Origin: Alphaproteobacteria bacterium UBA6324
GTDB taxonomy: Bacteria; Pseudomonadota; Alphaproteobacteria; CAAGCB01; CAG-977
Length of the DNA: 64,000 bases
Reading direction: 5' to 3'
Assembly: GCA_002439085.1 (NCBI GenBank)
Contig: DJSW01000029.1
Coordinates: forward strand, 1-64,000
Under the pieces are notes generated by a model. It saw only the letters and a program-made list of their open reading frames with translations, was not told the DNA's origin and ran no database searches. Shown here in pieces: positions 42,971 through 51,438 of this stretch. Both the position numbers and the translations under genes were made by a program. Every line of letters begins with the position of its first letter. Position 1 is the stretch's first letter.

Positions 42971-44071
42971 ATGAATCCGCGCTCGTTTTACAAACTGTTC
43001 GCCGCGACCGTCGTCGCTTTGATCACGGCCGTGTGCGTCTGGATATGGACACCCGACCATTCCGTCGGCGAATTTTTCGGCGAACCCCTGTTCCCCGGAT
43101 TGATCGACAAATTGAACGGCGTCGAAGTCGTTTCCATCGAACACGCCGGCACGACCAAAACGTTCATGCGCGACGACGCGGGCGGGTGGATGCTGACCGA
43201 AGCGGACGGATACCCCGCGGACAGGGACAGAATCCGCAATATGCTGCTGGGGCTGGCGGGATTGGAAAAGGCGGAACCCAAAACGGCGCTGCCTGAATTT
43301 TATCCCGATTTGCAGGTCGAGGACAGCACGGACAAAAACGCGAAATCCTATCAGGTTTCCCTGATGGACGCCGAAGGAAACGCCGTCGCCGCCCTGTTGG
43401 TCGGAAAGCACAACGACAGCTTGTTCAAAAACGGTCAGGGATATTTCGTCCGTCTGCCCGATGACGCGCGGTCGTGGCTGGTGCGCGGCGACATCGACGT
43501 GACGGGCGACCTGCGGTCGTGGCTGAACACGCGGCTGCTGCCCCTGCCCGCCGGACGGATCGCGTCGATCACTTTCGTGGACGGCGGCAAAACGCGCGAG
43601 GCCGTCTATAAGCGTTCGTCGCCGGACGCCCCGCTGCAACCCGCGTTTTTATCGGACGGCCATTTCATCATCGACCCGACCTTTGTGAAAAGAATGGAGG
43701 AAACGCTGGGCGCGTTTGAATTTGACGATGTCGCCGTCCGGCCGGCGGATTTGAAAACGAAGACACCGTTTTCATCCGCGATGATCGAAACGTTCGACGG
43801 ATTGAACATTTACCTTTTCCTGTATTTGAACGATTCAAGGCCGTTCGTCGCCGTCGCTTTTTCGGCCGCGCAGGACGCCGCGCAGGATGTCAAGAAAGAG
43901 GCTGCCGATCTGGAAAACCGGCATAACCGCTGGCTGTACCAAATGCCGCGCGAAACGGCGACGGCGGTTCTGCCGTTTCTGACCGTTCCGGAACCGGAGA
44001 AAAAAGCCAAACCGGCGGCGGTCAAAAACGCGCCCGCGGCATCGGCGAAAAAACGGAAAAAAGGAAAATAA
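42971..44071 (+). CDS. DUF4340 protein, partner of the Gld-type ABC transporter
   Basis: The 366-residue protein has one N-terminal membrane helix (FAATVVALITAVCVWIWT) and an exported domain with LTEADGYPADRDRIRNMLLGLAGLEKAEPKT and GYFVRLPDDARSWLVRGDIDV, the arrangement of DUF4340 proteins that regularly follow GldG homologues. The C-terminus is Lys/Ala-rich (KKAKPAAVKNAPAASAKKRKKGK) and may face the membrane or nucleic acid. It is the last gene of the operon, converging on the DtxR-family gene with a 4-base gap. Confidence 0.82.
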   Translation: MNPRSFYKLFAATVVALITAVCVWIWTPDHSVGEFFGEPLFPGLIDKLNGVEVVSIEHAGTTKTFMRDDAGGWMLTEADGYPADRDRIRNMLLGLAGLEKAEPKTALPEFYPDLQVEDSTDKNAKSYQVSLMDAEGNAVAALLVGKHNDSLFKNGQGYFVRLPDDARSWLVRGDIDVTGDLRSWLNTRLLPLPAGRIASITFVDGGKTREAVYKRSSPDAPLQPAFLSDGHFIIDPTFVKRMEETLGAFEFDDVAVRPADLKTKTPFSSAMIETFDGLNIYLFLYLNDSRPFVAVAFSAAQDAAQDVKKEAADLENRHNRWLYQMPRETATAVLPFLTVPEPEKKAKPAAVKNAPAASAKKRKKGK

Positions 44072-44075
44072 GGGA

Positions 44076-44735
44076 TCAAACGATCCACACCGTCGCGGCG
44101 GCCGCGGCATCCAAAACAACGCTTCGGCCGTTTGTTTCAAACGCGTATTTGTTTTCGGCTTCGACGAACCGGACGTTGTCCAGACGCGCGCCCTCGACAA
44201 CGCCGGATTCGGCTAACCGGCGGCGGATGTTTTCATCCCCCGTCAACCGGTTGACGCATCCCGACGCCGATGCGGCCACCGTCAAAGGAGCGGGCAGCCG
44301 GACGGCCGCGTCCAAAGACCGGAACAGTTCCCGCGTCCAGACCTTTTGATTCGCCTGCGCGTCCTGTAAAAAATCGACCAGCCCGAAAAACCGTTCGGCC
44401 GCCCGCCCGTCCAGATGATGTTCGATCAAACAGGCGATTTCCTCACCTCGTCCGGCGTCCACCCCTAAAAAATCATGGAAAAACGAGGTTAGCCGTTCGT
44501 GTTTCATATACACGCGCCACCCGATCCGGCGACCGTCCGGCGTCAGCTGGATCGCGCCGTAGGATTCGTGGCGCACCAACCCTTGTTCCGCCATTTTTTT
44601 AACGACGGTCGCGATCGTTCCCTTGGTCAGTTTCAAATGATCGGCCAGCGCCGTCACGGTTTGTTTCTCCCCGACCGTTTCCAAATGGAACAGGGTTTCC
44701 AGATAATCCTCCAATCGCGAAGAAAGTGCCGCCAT
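44076..44735 (-). CDS. DtxR-family metal-dependent transcriptional regulator
   Basis: ATG 44735 (MAALSSRLEDYLETLFHLE), with AAAGGAT upstream, gives 219 residues. The N-terminal winged helix reads TVTALADHLKLTKGTIATVVKKMAEQGLVRHESYGAIQLT. The dimer/metal domain has HERLTSFFHDFLGVD and EIACLIEHHLDGRAAERF. The last 75 residues are a FeoA/SH3-like domain (EGARLDNVRFVEAENKYAFE). Family members respond to Fe(II) or Mn(II). A promoter with an operator-like palindrome lies directly upstream, which suggests autoregulation. No metal transporter is adjacent in this window. The longer frame to 45038 overlaps the divergent esterase and is rejected. Confidence 0.9.
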   Translation of the reverse strand: MAALSSRLEDYLETLFHLETVGEKQTVTALADHLKLTKGTIATVVKKMAEQGLVRHESYGAIQLTPDGRRIGWRVYMKHERLTSFFHDFLGVDAGRGEEIACLIEHHLDGRAAERFFGLVDFLQDAQANQKVWTRELFRSLDAAVRLPAPLTVAASASGCVNRLTGDENIRRRLAESGVVEGARLDNVRFVEAENKYAFETNGRSVVLDAAAAATVWIV

Positions 44736-44756
44736 GACCGATCCTTTTAAACAAAG

Positions 44757-44795
44757 TGTGATCACAATCATACTGAAAACCCGATTGAAAATCAA
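44757..44795 (-). promoter_or_regulatory. Promoter of the DtxR-family gene with overlapping palindrome
   Basis: On the minus strand, TTGATT (-35, 44795-44790), a 17-base spacer and TATGAT (-10, 44772-44767) are followed at once by the perfect palindrome TGTGATCACA (44766-44757), at the expected transcription start. A repressor bound there would block initiation. That this is the DtxR protein itself is inference. Confidence 0.7.
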
Positions 44796-44833
44796 GGAAA
44801 CCCGCCTTACAATCAAACAGCGGAGGAACGGAT

Positions 44834-45577
44834 TTGAACATACGGACGACACCTTTTGAAACGGACGGGCTGACCGGATTGAAAATCGAACCGGACGGCG
44901 GAATCGTCGGCAAACTGATTGTTTTGCTGCACGGATACGGCGGGGACGCCGCGTCGAACGCCGCTTTCGGCGAAAAGCTGGCCGCCGCCCGCGCGGACGC
45001 CGCCGTCGTCGTTTTGGACGGAACCGCGCCCGTGCCACCCGAAAACGATCCGTCGCGGCGGCAATGGTGGAATCTGGACGAAACGCGGTTCGACGGCCGC
45101 TTGTGTTCGTTCATGCCGTATCTGGCGCGTCCCGAACAGCGTGAATTGATCGCACGAACCGTTCCGGAAATCCACGAAACGGCCATCCGGCTGAACCGCT
45201 TTGTTTTAAAAACGGTAAAAGCATACGGATTGAGCGCGCGCGACTGTTTTCTGGCCGGCATATCCCAAGGCGGCATCACCGCGTTTGAAACGGCGCTGTT
45301 TTGCGACGGGTTGGAAAACCTCGGCGGATTGATTTCGATCGGATCGGGCATCGTCGGCGCGGACAGATTGCGCGACCGCCCTGCAAACGCCGTCCCCGTC
45401 CTGCTGGCACGCGGCGTGCGCGACGAAATATTCCCGAAAACGGTCGATTACTTTTCCCGCGCCGTTTTGCGGGAATCGGGGCACCCCGTCGAACTGGCCG
45501 AAGCCGACAGCGCGCATTTCGGATTGGAACACGCCGTTTGCGGCGCGGTTTGCGATTTCATCAACCGGCATTGTTAA
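44834..45577 (+). CDS. Serine carboxylesterase / phospholipase (alpha/beta hydrolase)
   Basis: TTG 44834 has GGAGG (44822-44826) at good spacing. The 247-residue protein has the esterase D/phospholipase-carboxylesterase layout: LIVLLHGYGGDA (oxyanion region), a nucleophile elbow GISQGG near residue 147, an Asp in RDEIFPK near 198 and a His in DSAHFGLEH near 232. There is no signal peptide, so it is cytoplasmic. Members hydrolyse short acyl esters or thioesters. The substrate is not predictable. Divergent from the DtxR-family gene. Confidence 0.88.
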   Translation: MNIRTTPFETDGLTGLKIEPDGGIVGKLIVLLHGYGGDAASNAAFGEKLAAARADAAVVVLDGTAPVPPENDPSRRQWWNLDETRFDGRLCSFMPYLARPEQRELIARTVPEIHETAIRLNRFVLKTVKAYGLSARDCFLAGISQGGITAFETALFCDGLENLGGLISIGSGIVGADRLRDRPANAVPVLLARGVRDEIFPKTVDYFSRAVLRESGHPVELAEADSAHFGLEHAVCGAVCDFINRHC

Positions 45578-45605
45578 AAATTTCATAAAAAACGAAAACC
45601 CGTTC

Positions 45606-45634
45606 TTGACTCTCGGCTTTGAACAAGGTATATG
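45606..45634 (+). promoter_or_regulatory. Promoter of rpmH
   Basis: TTGACT (45606-45611), a 17-base spacer, and TATATG (45629-45634) lie 37 bases upstream of the rpmH start. Confidence 0.75.
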
Positions 45635-45670
45635 GAGTTACTCGATTTGATTAGATAAACGGAGTTGTCC

Positions 45671-45805
45671 ATGAAACGTACATATCAACCCAGCAAAATC
45701 GTCCGGACTCGCCGTCATGGGTTTCGTACCCGCATGGCAACGGTTGGCGGACGCAAGGTTTTGAACAATCGCCGCCGCAAAGGCCGCAAGCGTTTGGCCG
45801 TGTAA
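45671..45805 (+). CDS. rpmH: 50S ribosomal protein L34
   Basis: The 44-residue protein MKRTYQPSKIVRTRRHGFRT... ends NRRRKGRKRLAV, a textbook L34. GGAG lies at 45661-45664. It leads the rpmH-rnpA-yidD-yidC-engB operon that is conserved across bacteria. Confidence 0.98.
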   Translation: MKRTYQPSKIVRTRRHGFRTRMATVGGRKVLNNRRRKGRKRLAV

Positions 45806-45829
45806 TCATCCCCGCGGGATACAGCGGGT

Positions 45830-46216
45830 ATGCCAAACAAATTGGTATTGATAAAGAAAAGACCGGACTTCCTGCACGTCACCCGAAACGGGTTTAAAGC
45901 GGTGAGGTCCGGTTTCGTATTGCAGGCGGCGAAAACGCGGCGCGTATTCAATCCGCCCGTTTTCCGAATCGGATACACGGCGACCAAAAAAATCGGAAAC
46001 GCCGTTTGCCGCAACAGGGCGAAACGCCGTTTGCGCGCCGTTTGCGCCGCTTTGCTGCCCGTCGAAGCGGTCGCCGGATACGATTACGTCGTCGTCGCGC
46101 GCTTCGCCACGATCGACATCCCCTATAAAAAGCTTTACAGGGATTTCAATTTCGCCCTGAAAGAAATCAAACAGGCCATCCATGACAGCGAAACCGACAC
46201 GGGAAATCAGGAATGA
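45830..46216 (+). CDS. rnpA: Ribonuclease P protein component
   Basis: The 128-residue basic protein helps RNase P RNA remove tRNA leaders. The family motif TKKIGNAVCRNRAKRRLRAV is at 44-63, and FDFAL-like YRDFNFALKEI lies near the end. It overlaps the next gene by 35 bases. RNase P RNA itself was not identified in the window. Confidence 0.96.
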   Translation: MPNKLVLIKKRPDFLHVTRNGFKAVRSGFVLQAAKTRRVFNPPVFRIGYTATKKIGNAVCRNRAKRRLRAVCAALLPVEAVAGYDYVVVARFATIDIPYKKLYRDFNFALKEIKQAIHDSETDTGNQE

Positions 46217-46856
46217 CGGCGACGGCGGGGACGCCCCGTCTTTTGCCGCTGTCGTTCTGACGAAACTGGTTCAGTTTTACAGAAAATTCCTGTCCCCGCT
46301 GAAACCGCCGTGCTGCCGTTTCACGCCGACGTGTTCCGCCTACGCGCTGGAAGCGTTGCGCGTCCACGGCGCGGTCAAAGGAACGTGGCTGACGGTCAAA
46401 CGCGTTTTGCGGTGCAACCCGTTCGGCGGGTCGGGATACGACCCCGTGCCGCCGAAAACGGAAAAACCCGCCTTTGCCGTCAAAGGCCGCCGGACGTTTT
46501 ACGCCGTATGCTTCACCGTTTTCGCCGCCGCCCTGTTTTCCTGCGTTTTCGCAGCCGCCCTGCCCGACGCCGCGCCGCGGGAATCCTCCGAAGCGGCCGT
46601 CGAAACCGTCGAACCGTCCGCGCGACAAAAAAATAACGCGCCGACCCGTTTTTTAATCTGGCTTATCCGGCTGTATCAGGATAAGATATCGCGCTTTATC
46701 CCCGGCAAGTGCCGCTATACGCCGACGTGTTCCGCCTATGCCGTACAGGCTTTGGAACGTTTCGGCGCACTCAAAGGAACATGGCTGACGATCAAACGCG
46801 TTCTGAGCTGCAATCCGTGGGGCGGATCGGGATACGACCCCGTTCCCGAAAAGTAA
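46182..46856 (+). CDS. yidD: Double YidD: two membrane-protein-insertion factor domains in one chain
   Basis: YidD is normally a single domain of about 70-85 residues that helps YidC insert membrane proteins. Here the 224-residue chain has two. Residues about 27-90 are LVQFYRKFLSP...CCRFTPTCSAYALEALRVHG...RCNPFGGSGYDPVP. Residues about 153-224 are LIRLYQDKISRFI...CRYTPTCSAYAVQALERFG...SCNPWGGSGYDPVPEK. Between them is one hydrophobic segment (FYAVCFTVFAAALFSCVFAAAL) and an Ala/Glu linker. Both copies keep all family Cys and the PTCSxYA motif. The gene lies between rnpA and yidC, as usual. A tandem duplication with a gained helix is the simplest origin. Confidence 0.92.
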   Translation: MTAKPTREIRNDGDGGDAPSFAAVVLTKLVQFYRKFLSPLKPPCCRFTPTCSAYALEALRVHGAVKGTWLTVKRVLRCNPFGGSGYDPVPPKTEKPAFAVKGRRTFYAVCFTVFAAALFSCVFAAALPDAAPRESSEAAVETVEPSARQKNNAPTRFLIWLIRLYQDKISRFIPGKCRYTPTCSAYAVQALERFGALKGTWLTIKRVLSCNPWGGSGYDPVPEK

Positions 46857-46881
46857 AACCGCAAAAACATTAGGTGAACTG

Positions 46882-48630
46882 ATGGAAAAAGACACATTTG
46901 AAAAACGCAATTTGATTTTGGCCATTGTTTTTTCGGCCATTTTCCTGTTTGCCGTGGACGCGGCGTTCCCGCCCGCGCCCCAACCCGCCCCTCAACAGAC
47001 GGTTGAAGCGACCGCCCCCGCGGCGCCGAAACCGGCCGCCGGACAAATCGCGGAACAATCCTATGCGCCCGCGCCGGCCGCCGTCAGCAAAACGGAAAAA
47101 AAATCCGCCGCCGTCAGCCGCGAACAGGCCGTCAACGAATTTCGCCATGTCGCCGTTAAAACCCCGTCGCTGGCGGGTTCTCTGCGGTTGAAAGGCGCGC
47201 GTCTGGATAACCTGTCTTTGACGAAATACCGTGAAACGCTGGCCGAAGACAGCCCCCACATCGCTTTGCTGTCGCCCGTCGGCACGTCCTATCCGTTCTT
47301 TGCCGAATTCGGATGGGTATCCGCGGACGCGCTGGCTTTGCCCAATTCGGAAACGGTGTGGCACACAAACGATACGGAGCTGACGCCCGAAAAACCGTTG
47401 ACGCTGACATGGGACAATCAGGCCGGACTGCGTTTCATCCGTCAGATTTCCGTTGACAAAGACTATATGTTCACCGTTTCCGACCGTATCGAAAACTACG
47501 GCGAAAAAATTGTCACCCTGTTCAATTACGGATTGGTCGGCCGCACGAACGTTCCGCCGTCCCAGCGCGGCGCCGTGCTGGAAGGCATGGTCGGCTATCT
47601 GGATGGTTCGCTGAAAGAATACGCCTATGACAAAATGAACAAAGAAGAAATGGCGTCGTTCAAAACAACCGGCGGCTGGGCGGGCATCACCGACAAATAC
47701 TGGATGGCCGTGCTGGCGTTCGATCAGGCCGCGCCGAACGTCACCGTCAAATTCAGCGCGCAGGATCTGTCCGCCGGCAAACATTATCAGGCCGATTACC
47801 TGATGCCGCCGACGGTGATCGAACCGGGGCAGGCCGTGCAGACGACCGGCCGGTTGTTCGCGGGCGCGAAGGAATTGAAGCTGATCGACGGCTATGAAAA
47901 GGATTTGGGCATCAAACGTTTCGATCTGACGGTCGATTTCGGGTGGTACTATTTTCTGACCAAACCGTTTTTCTTCATCCTCAGCTGGTTCAACACGCTG
48001 TTCGGCAACATGGGGTTGGCGATTTTGTTCTTCGCGTTCCTGTTGCGTCTGGCGTTGTTCCCGATCGCCAACAAATCGTTTGAAAACATGGCGCGGATGA
48101 AAGATCTGCAACCCAAAATCGAACAGCTGCGCGAACGCTGCGGCGATGACAAGATGCGTTTCAATCAGGAAATGATGGAACTGTACCGCGTCAACAACGT
48201 CAATCCGGCGGCCGGCTGTTTGCCGATGCTGATCCAGATTCCGGTGTTTTTCTCGCTGTACAAAGTACTGTACATCTCCCTTGAATTGCGCCAAGCCCCC
48301 TTCTACGGTTGGATTCACGACCTGTCCGCGCCCGACCCCAGCTCCGTTTTCACGCTGTTCGGCACGCTGAACTGGCCGATTCCCGCGGCGCTGGACATCG
48401 GCGTGTGGCCGTTGCTGATGGGCGCGACCATGCTGCTGCAGCAGCAGATGAACCCCAAAACGCCGGACAAAACGCAGAACATGATCCTGACGTTCATGCC
48501 GATCATGATGACGTTCTTGCTGGGACATCTGGCGTCTGGTCTGGTGATTTACTGGACGTGGAGCAACATCCTGTCCATGATGCAGCAATACGCCCTGCGC
48601 TTTAAAGCCAAAAAGGGGAAAAAGGCGTGA
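46882..48630 (+). CDS. yidC: Membrane protein insertase YidC
   Basis: The 582-residue insertase has an N-terminal helix (NLILAIVFSAIFLFAVDAAF), an Ala/Pro-rich linker, the periplasmic domain (about 80-350) and the conserved five-helix core: GWYYFLTKPFFFILSWFNTLFGNMGLAIL, NVNPAAGCLPMLIQIPVFFSLYKVLY and TFMPIMMTFLLGHLASGLVIYWTWSNIL. The length is as expected for alphaproteobacteria. It overlaps engB by 4 bases. Confidence 0.97.
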   Translation: MEKDTFEKRNLILAIVFSAIFLFAVDAAFPPAPQPAPQQTVEATAPAAPKPAAGQIAEQSYAPAPAAVSKTEKKSAAVSREQAVNEFRHVAVKTPSLAGSLRLKGARLDNLSLTKYRETLAEDSPHIALLSPVGTSYPFFAEFGWVSADALALPNSETVWHTNDTELTPEKPLTLTWDNQAGLRFIRQISVDKDYMFTVSDRIENYGEKIVTLFNYGLVGRTNVPPSQRGAVLEGMVGYLDGSLKEYAYDKMNKEEMASFKTTGGWAGITDKYWMAVLAFDQAAPNVTVKFSAQDLSAGKHYQADYLMPPTVIEPGQAVQTTGRLFAGAKELKLIDGYEKDLGIKRFDLTVDFGWYYFLTKPFFFILSWFNTLFGNMGLAILFFAFLLRLALFPIANKSFENMARMKDLQPKIEQLRERCGDDKMRFNQEMMELYRVNNVNPAAGCLPMLIQIPVFFSLYKVLYISLELRQAPFYGWIHDLSAPDPSSVFTLFGTLNWPIPAALDIGVWPLLMGATMLLQQQMNPKTPDKTQNMILTFMPIMMTFLLGHLASGLVIYWTWSNILSMMQQYALRFKAKKGKKA

Positions 48631-49280
48631 CGGACGGAACGAACACCGACGAACGGCAAGCGGCCTTGATTGAAAAAGGCCGCCTGCTGTTCCTGAAAGA
48701 CTGCGCGTTCATGCTCAGCGTCGCGGATTTGAAACAGCTGCCCGCGGGCAAAGAACCGGAAATCGCGTTCACCGGCACGTCCAACGTCGGCAAATCCAGC
48801 CTGATCAACGCGTTGACGGGACGCAAAACGCTGGCGCGCACGTCCAACACCCCCGGCCGGACGCAGCAGCTGAACTTTTTCGATCTGGGCGGATACTTGC
48901 GGCTGGTGGATATGCCGGGGTACGGATTCGCCAAAGCCCCCGTCGAAACCGTCCGCGCGTGGCAGGAACTGGTCACCCTGTATTTGAAAGGCCGCCCGAA
49001 CCTGCGCCGCGTCTGTCTGCTGATCGACAGCCGCCACGGCGTTAAAAAGGCCGATTTGGACGTGATGACCGTTTTGGACAAGGCCGCCGTCGTCTATCAG
49101 GTCGTTTTGACCAAAACGGACAAGATTTCCGTCGGCGCGCTGAAAACCGTCACCGTGAAAACGCACGAAATTCTGGCCAAGCACACGGCCGCCTATCCCG
49201 TCATTTTTCCGACCAGCTCGGAAACCAAAGCGGGCATCGCCGAACTGCGCGCCGAATTGGCGACTTTGACGGCGTTTTGA
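48627..49280 (+). CDS. engB: Ribosome biogenesis GTPase YihA/YsxC/EngB
   Basis: This 217-residue GTPase is needed for late 50S assembly. G1 is GTSNVGKSSLINAL, G2 is the T of RTSNTPGRTQQLNFF, G3 is DMPGYGFAKAP, and G4 is LTKTDKI. It follows yidC with an ATGA overlap, as in many alphaproteobacteria, and ends the cluster. Confidence 0.96.
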   Translation: MTDGTNTDERQAALIEKGRLLFLKDCAFMLSVADLKQLPAGKEPEIAFTGTSNVGKSSLINALTGRKTLARTSNTPGRTQQLNFFDLGGYLRLVDMPGYGFAKAPVETVRAWQELVTLYLKGRPNLRRVCLLIDSRHGVKKADLDVMTVLDKAAVVYQVVLTKTDKISVGALKTVTVKTHEILAKHTAAYPVIFPTSSETKAGIAELRAELATLTAF

Positions 49281-49343
49281 CCCTTTCACTTGAGTTTCGG
49301 AACGCAGTCCGTTAGAATACGCGTGTCAAAACGGGGTTCGCCG

Positions 49344-50780
49344 ATGTTAAAAAAAGCCGTCGTTTCTTTCGTTCTTTTCTGCCTGACCGCGTGCGGCCAC
49401 ACGGGGCGGGAACACGCGAAATTCATCGCCGCCGTGCAAAACGGCGATTTCGACGCGGCCGTGCGCGTGGCCGCGGACGACGATTTTTACACGGACAAAG
49501 CGTCGCGTCTGGTGCGGTTCCTTGAATTGGGATCGATGCACTATTTAAAGGGCGAATATTGCCAAGCGTTGGAAAATTTCGATCAGGCGCGCGACCTGTC
49601 CGTCCGGCTATATACGACCAGCGTTTCCAAATCCGTCGCCGCGCAAATCGCGGGGGACGGCCTGATCCCGTACAAGGGCGAAAAATACGAACTTTCCCTG
49701 CTGCGTTTTTACCAGTCGCTGACCCATTACCGCCTGTATGAACAGGGATACTGCGAACCCCGCGTCGTCAATGAAAACGGCGAAGTGAAAACTGTTGACC
49801 GCAAAGACTTTTCCGAATCCGAAAAACGGCTGCATTTCAACGCGGCGCGCGCGTCGATACTGGATTGGAACAGCCTGCTGACGACCTTTACGAACGAATC
49901 CGACGATCCCAAAGCGTTCAAGCAGGATATGCTGGCCAAAACGTTTGGCGCGGAAATCCACGACATTTACGGATCGACCGGCGACCGCCAGATCGCGCGT
50001 CAGCTGTACAAGGATGTCGCCCGCCTGCTGGATTCCGTTTACGCGGACTATCCGTCTTTCGCGGGGGAAAACGCCGCCGCGCTGAAAAAATACGCCGAAG
50101 CCAAGGGCGCCGACCTGTACGCCGTCCCGCCGCGCAAGGAAAACGTCAAAATCGTTTTGAAAACCGGCCTCATTGCCGCGAAAAAACCGGAAAAGGTTGA
50201 CTTCACCATTCCGTGGGCGGCTTTTCTGGCGGCCGGATCAAACAACAACCTGTCGTCGTGTCTGGGGTACATTTTGCCGGGGCAGCGCATTTCCTTTGAA
50301 ATCCCGTCGATGTCCGAACCGGAAAAAGCCAAAGAATACCGCCTGACCGTTTCGGATAAAAACGGCCGAACCGTTGTTGACAAACCGTTCGTCCTGACCG
50401 ATCCCGTTTCCGAAACGGCGTATAAAGAATATCAAAACGAACGCGCGGGCATCATCGCCGAAAAAGGAACGCGCCTGACTGCGAAATATGCCTCCGCCGT
50501 CGTGTCCGCCTGCTCTGTTTTCGACCCGAACGACGGATTGAAAATTCTGTCGGCTTATGCGGCGTTCGCGACGTCAGCCCGATTGATCGAAGCCAGCGAA
50601 TACGCCGACGTGCGGTATTGGGGATTGCTGCCCGACGCCGTTTTCCAACAGTCCGCCGCCTTGAAAAAAGGCGAATACACCGGAAAAGTCCTGTCAAACG
50701 GAAAGGAATTGACCGCTTTTCCCCTGACGATCAAAGATTCCCGCGCGGTTTTAGTTGACCTGAACCTGCCAAACGGGTGA
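49344..50780 (+). CDS. Lipoprotein, COG3014-like
   Basis: ATG 49344 begins MLKKAVVSFVLFCLTACGH, a lipoprotein signal with Cys at the LTAC lipobox. The 478-residue protein starts with short helical repeats (FIAAVQNGDFDAAVRVAADD, YLKGEYCQALENFDQARDL) like TPRs. A C-terminal beta-rich part (YRLTVSDKNGRTVVDKPFVLTDP) follows. Its place before three more lipoproteins ending in an LpoB-like protein matches the COG3014-LPP20-LpoB neighbourhoods of other proteobacteria. It is probably anchored in the outer membrane and linked to peptidoglycan synthesis. That role is inferred from the neighbours. Confidence 0.75.
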   Translation: MLKKAVVSFVLFCLTACGHTGREHAKFIAAVQNGDFDAAVRVAADDDFYTDKASRLVRFLELGSMHYLKGEYCQALENFDQARDLSVRLYTTSVSKSVAAQIAGDGLIPYKGEKYELSLLRFYQSLTHYRLYEQGYCEPRVVNENGEVKTVDRKDFSESEKRLHFNAARASILDWNSLLTTFTNESDDPKAFKQDMLAKTFGAEIHDIYGSTGDRQIARQLYKDVARLLDSVYADYPSFAGENAAALKKYAEAKGADLYAVPPRKENVKIVLKTGLIAAKKPEKVDFTIPWAAFLAAGSNNNLSSCLGYILPGQRISFEIPSMSEPEKAKEYRLTVSDKNGRTVVDKPFVLTDPVSETAYKEYQNERAGIIAEKGTRLTAKYASAVVSACSVFDPNDGLKILSAYAAFATSARLIEASEYADVRYWGLLPDAVFQQSAALKKGEYTGKVLSNGKELTAFPLTIKDSRAVLVDLNLPNG

Positions 50781-50818
50781 AAATGCAATTACAGGTAATT
50801 AACAAAGGAGATTTACCC

Positions 50819-51421
50819 ATGAAAAAACAACTGCTGACCGTTTCCGCCCTGTGCCTGCTGGCCGCCTGCGCCGGATTCAAGCCCGATTATGTCAAGACGG
50901 ACGGTTCCGAAAAATCCGTTCCCGCGTGGACGCACCAGTCCAAAGCGCACAAGATCGATTCGTCGTCCGAAGCCAAAAAGAACCGCTATTTCGTCGCCGA
51001 CGCGCAAAACGTCAACCAGCGTCTGTGTCTGAAAGCCGCCGAAACCCGCGCCACACAAAAAATCGCGTCTGAAATCGCGCAGGAAATCATGGGCGCATTC
51101 GAGGAAAGCAGCGCATCCCAGAACGACGACGCGAATTCGCGGATGAAAGACACGCTGCAGCAAAACATTCAGGTCAACCTGCACGGCGTCGTTGTCGGTG
51201 AAAAATATTGGGAAAAACGCGCGTACAAAAAGGAAATGGGCGCGGAAAAGGACTACACCGCCTATAAATGCGACGTTGTTGTGAAAATCACCAAAGCCGC
51301 TTTGGCCGACGCGCTGGAAATGTACAAAGCCAAAACCGTGCGTACACTGAAAGGCGAAGACAAGGCCGCCATGTCGCAGGCCGTTGACAACTACGTCGCC
51401 GATCTGCGCGCCGAAAATTGA
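50819..51421 (+). CDS. Lipoprotein, LPP20-like
   Basis: ATG 50819, with AAAGGAGA upstream, starts MKKQLLTVSALCLLAACAG, with lipobox Cys at LAAC. The mature part shows VPAWTHQ..., then a helix-rich segment (KAAETRATQKIASEIAQEIMGAF) of the LPP20 type, and ends with a charged helix. It overlaps the next gene region by 4 bases of sequence upstream of that gene's ATG. It is the second gene of the lipoprotein operon. The molecular role is unknown. Confidence 0.75.
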   Translation: MKKQLLTVSALCLLAACAGFKPDYVKTDGSEKSVPAWTHQSKAHKIDSSSEAKKNRYFVADAQNVNQRLCLKAAETRATQKIASEIAQEIMGAFEESSASQNDDANSRMKDTLQQNIQVNLHGVVVGEKYWEKRAYKKEMGAEKDYTAYKCDVVVKITKAALADALEMYKAKTVRTLKGEDKAAMSQAVDNYVADLRAEN

Positions 51422-51438
51422 TCACGGAACGCACATCC

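Noticed and set aside
44736..45038. An extended N-terminus of the DtxR-family protein
   Set aside because: It would read through the promoter and the divergent esterase gene. ATG 44735 has a good ribosome-binding site and begins the known domain.
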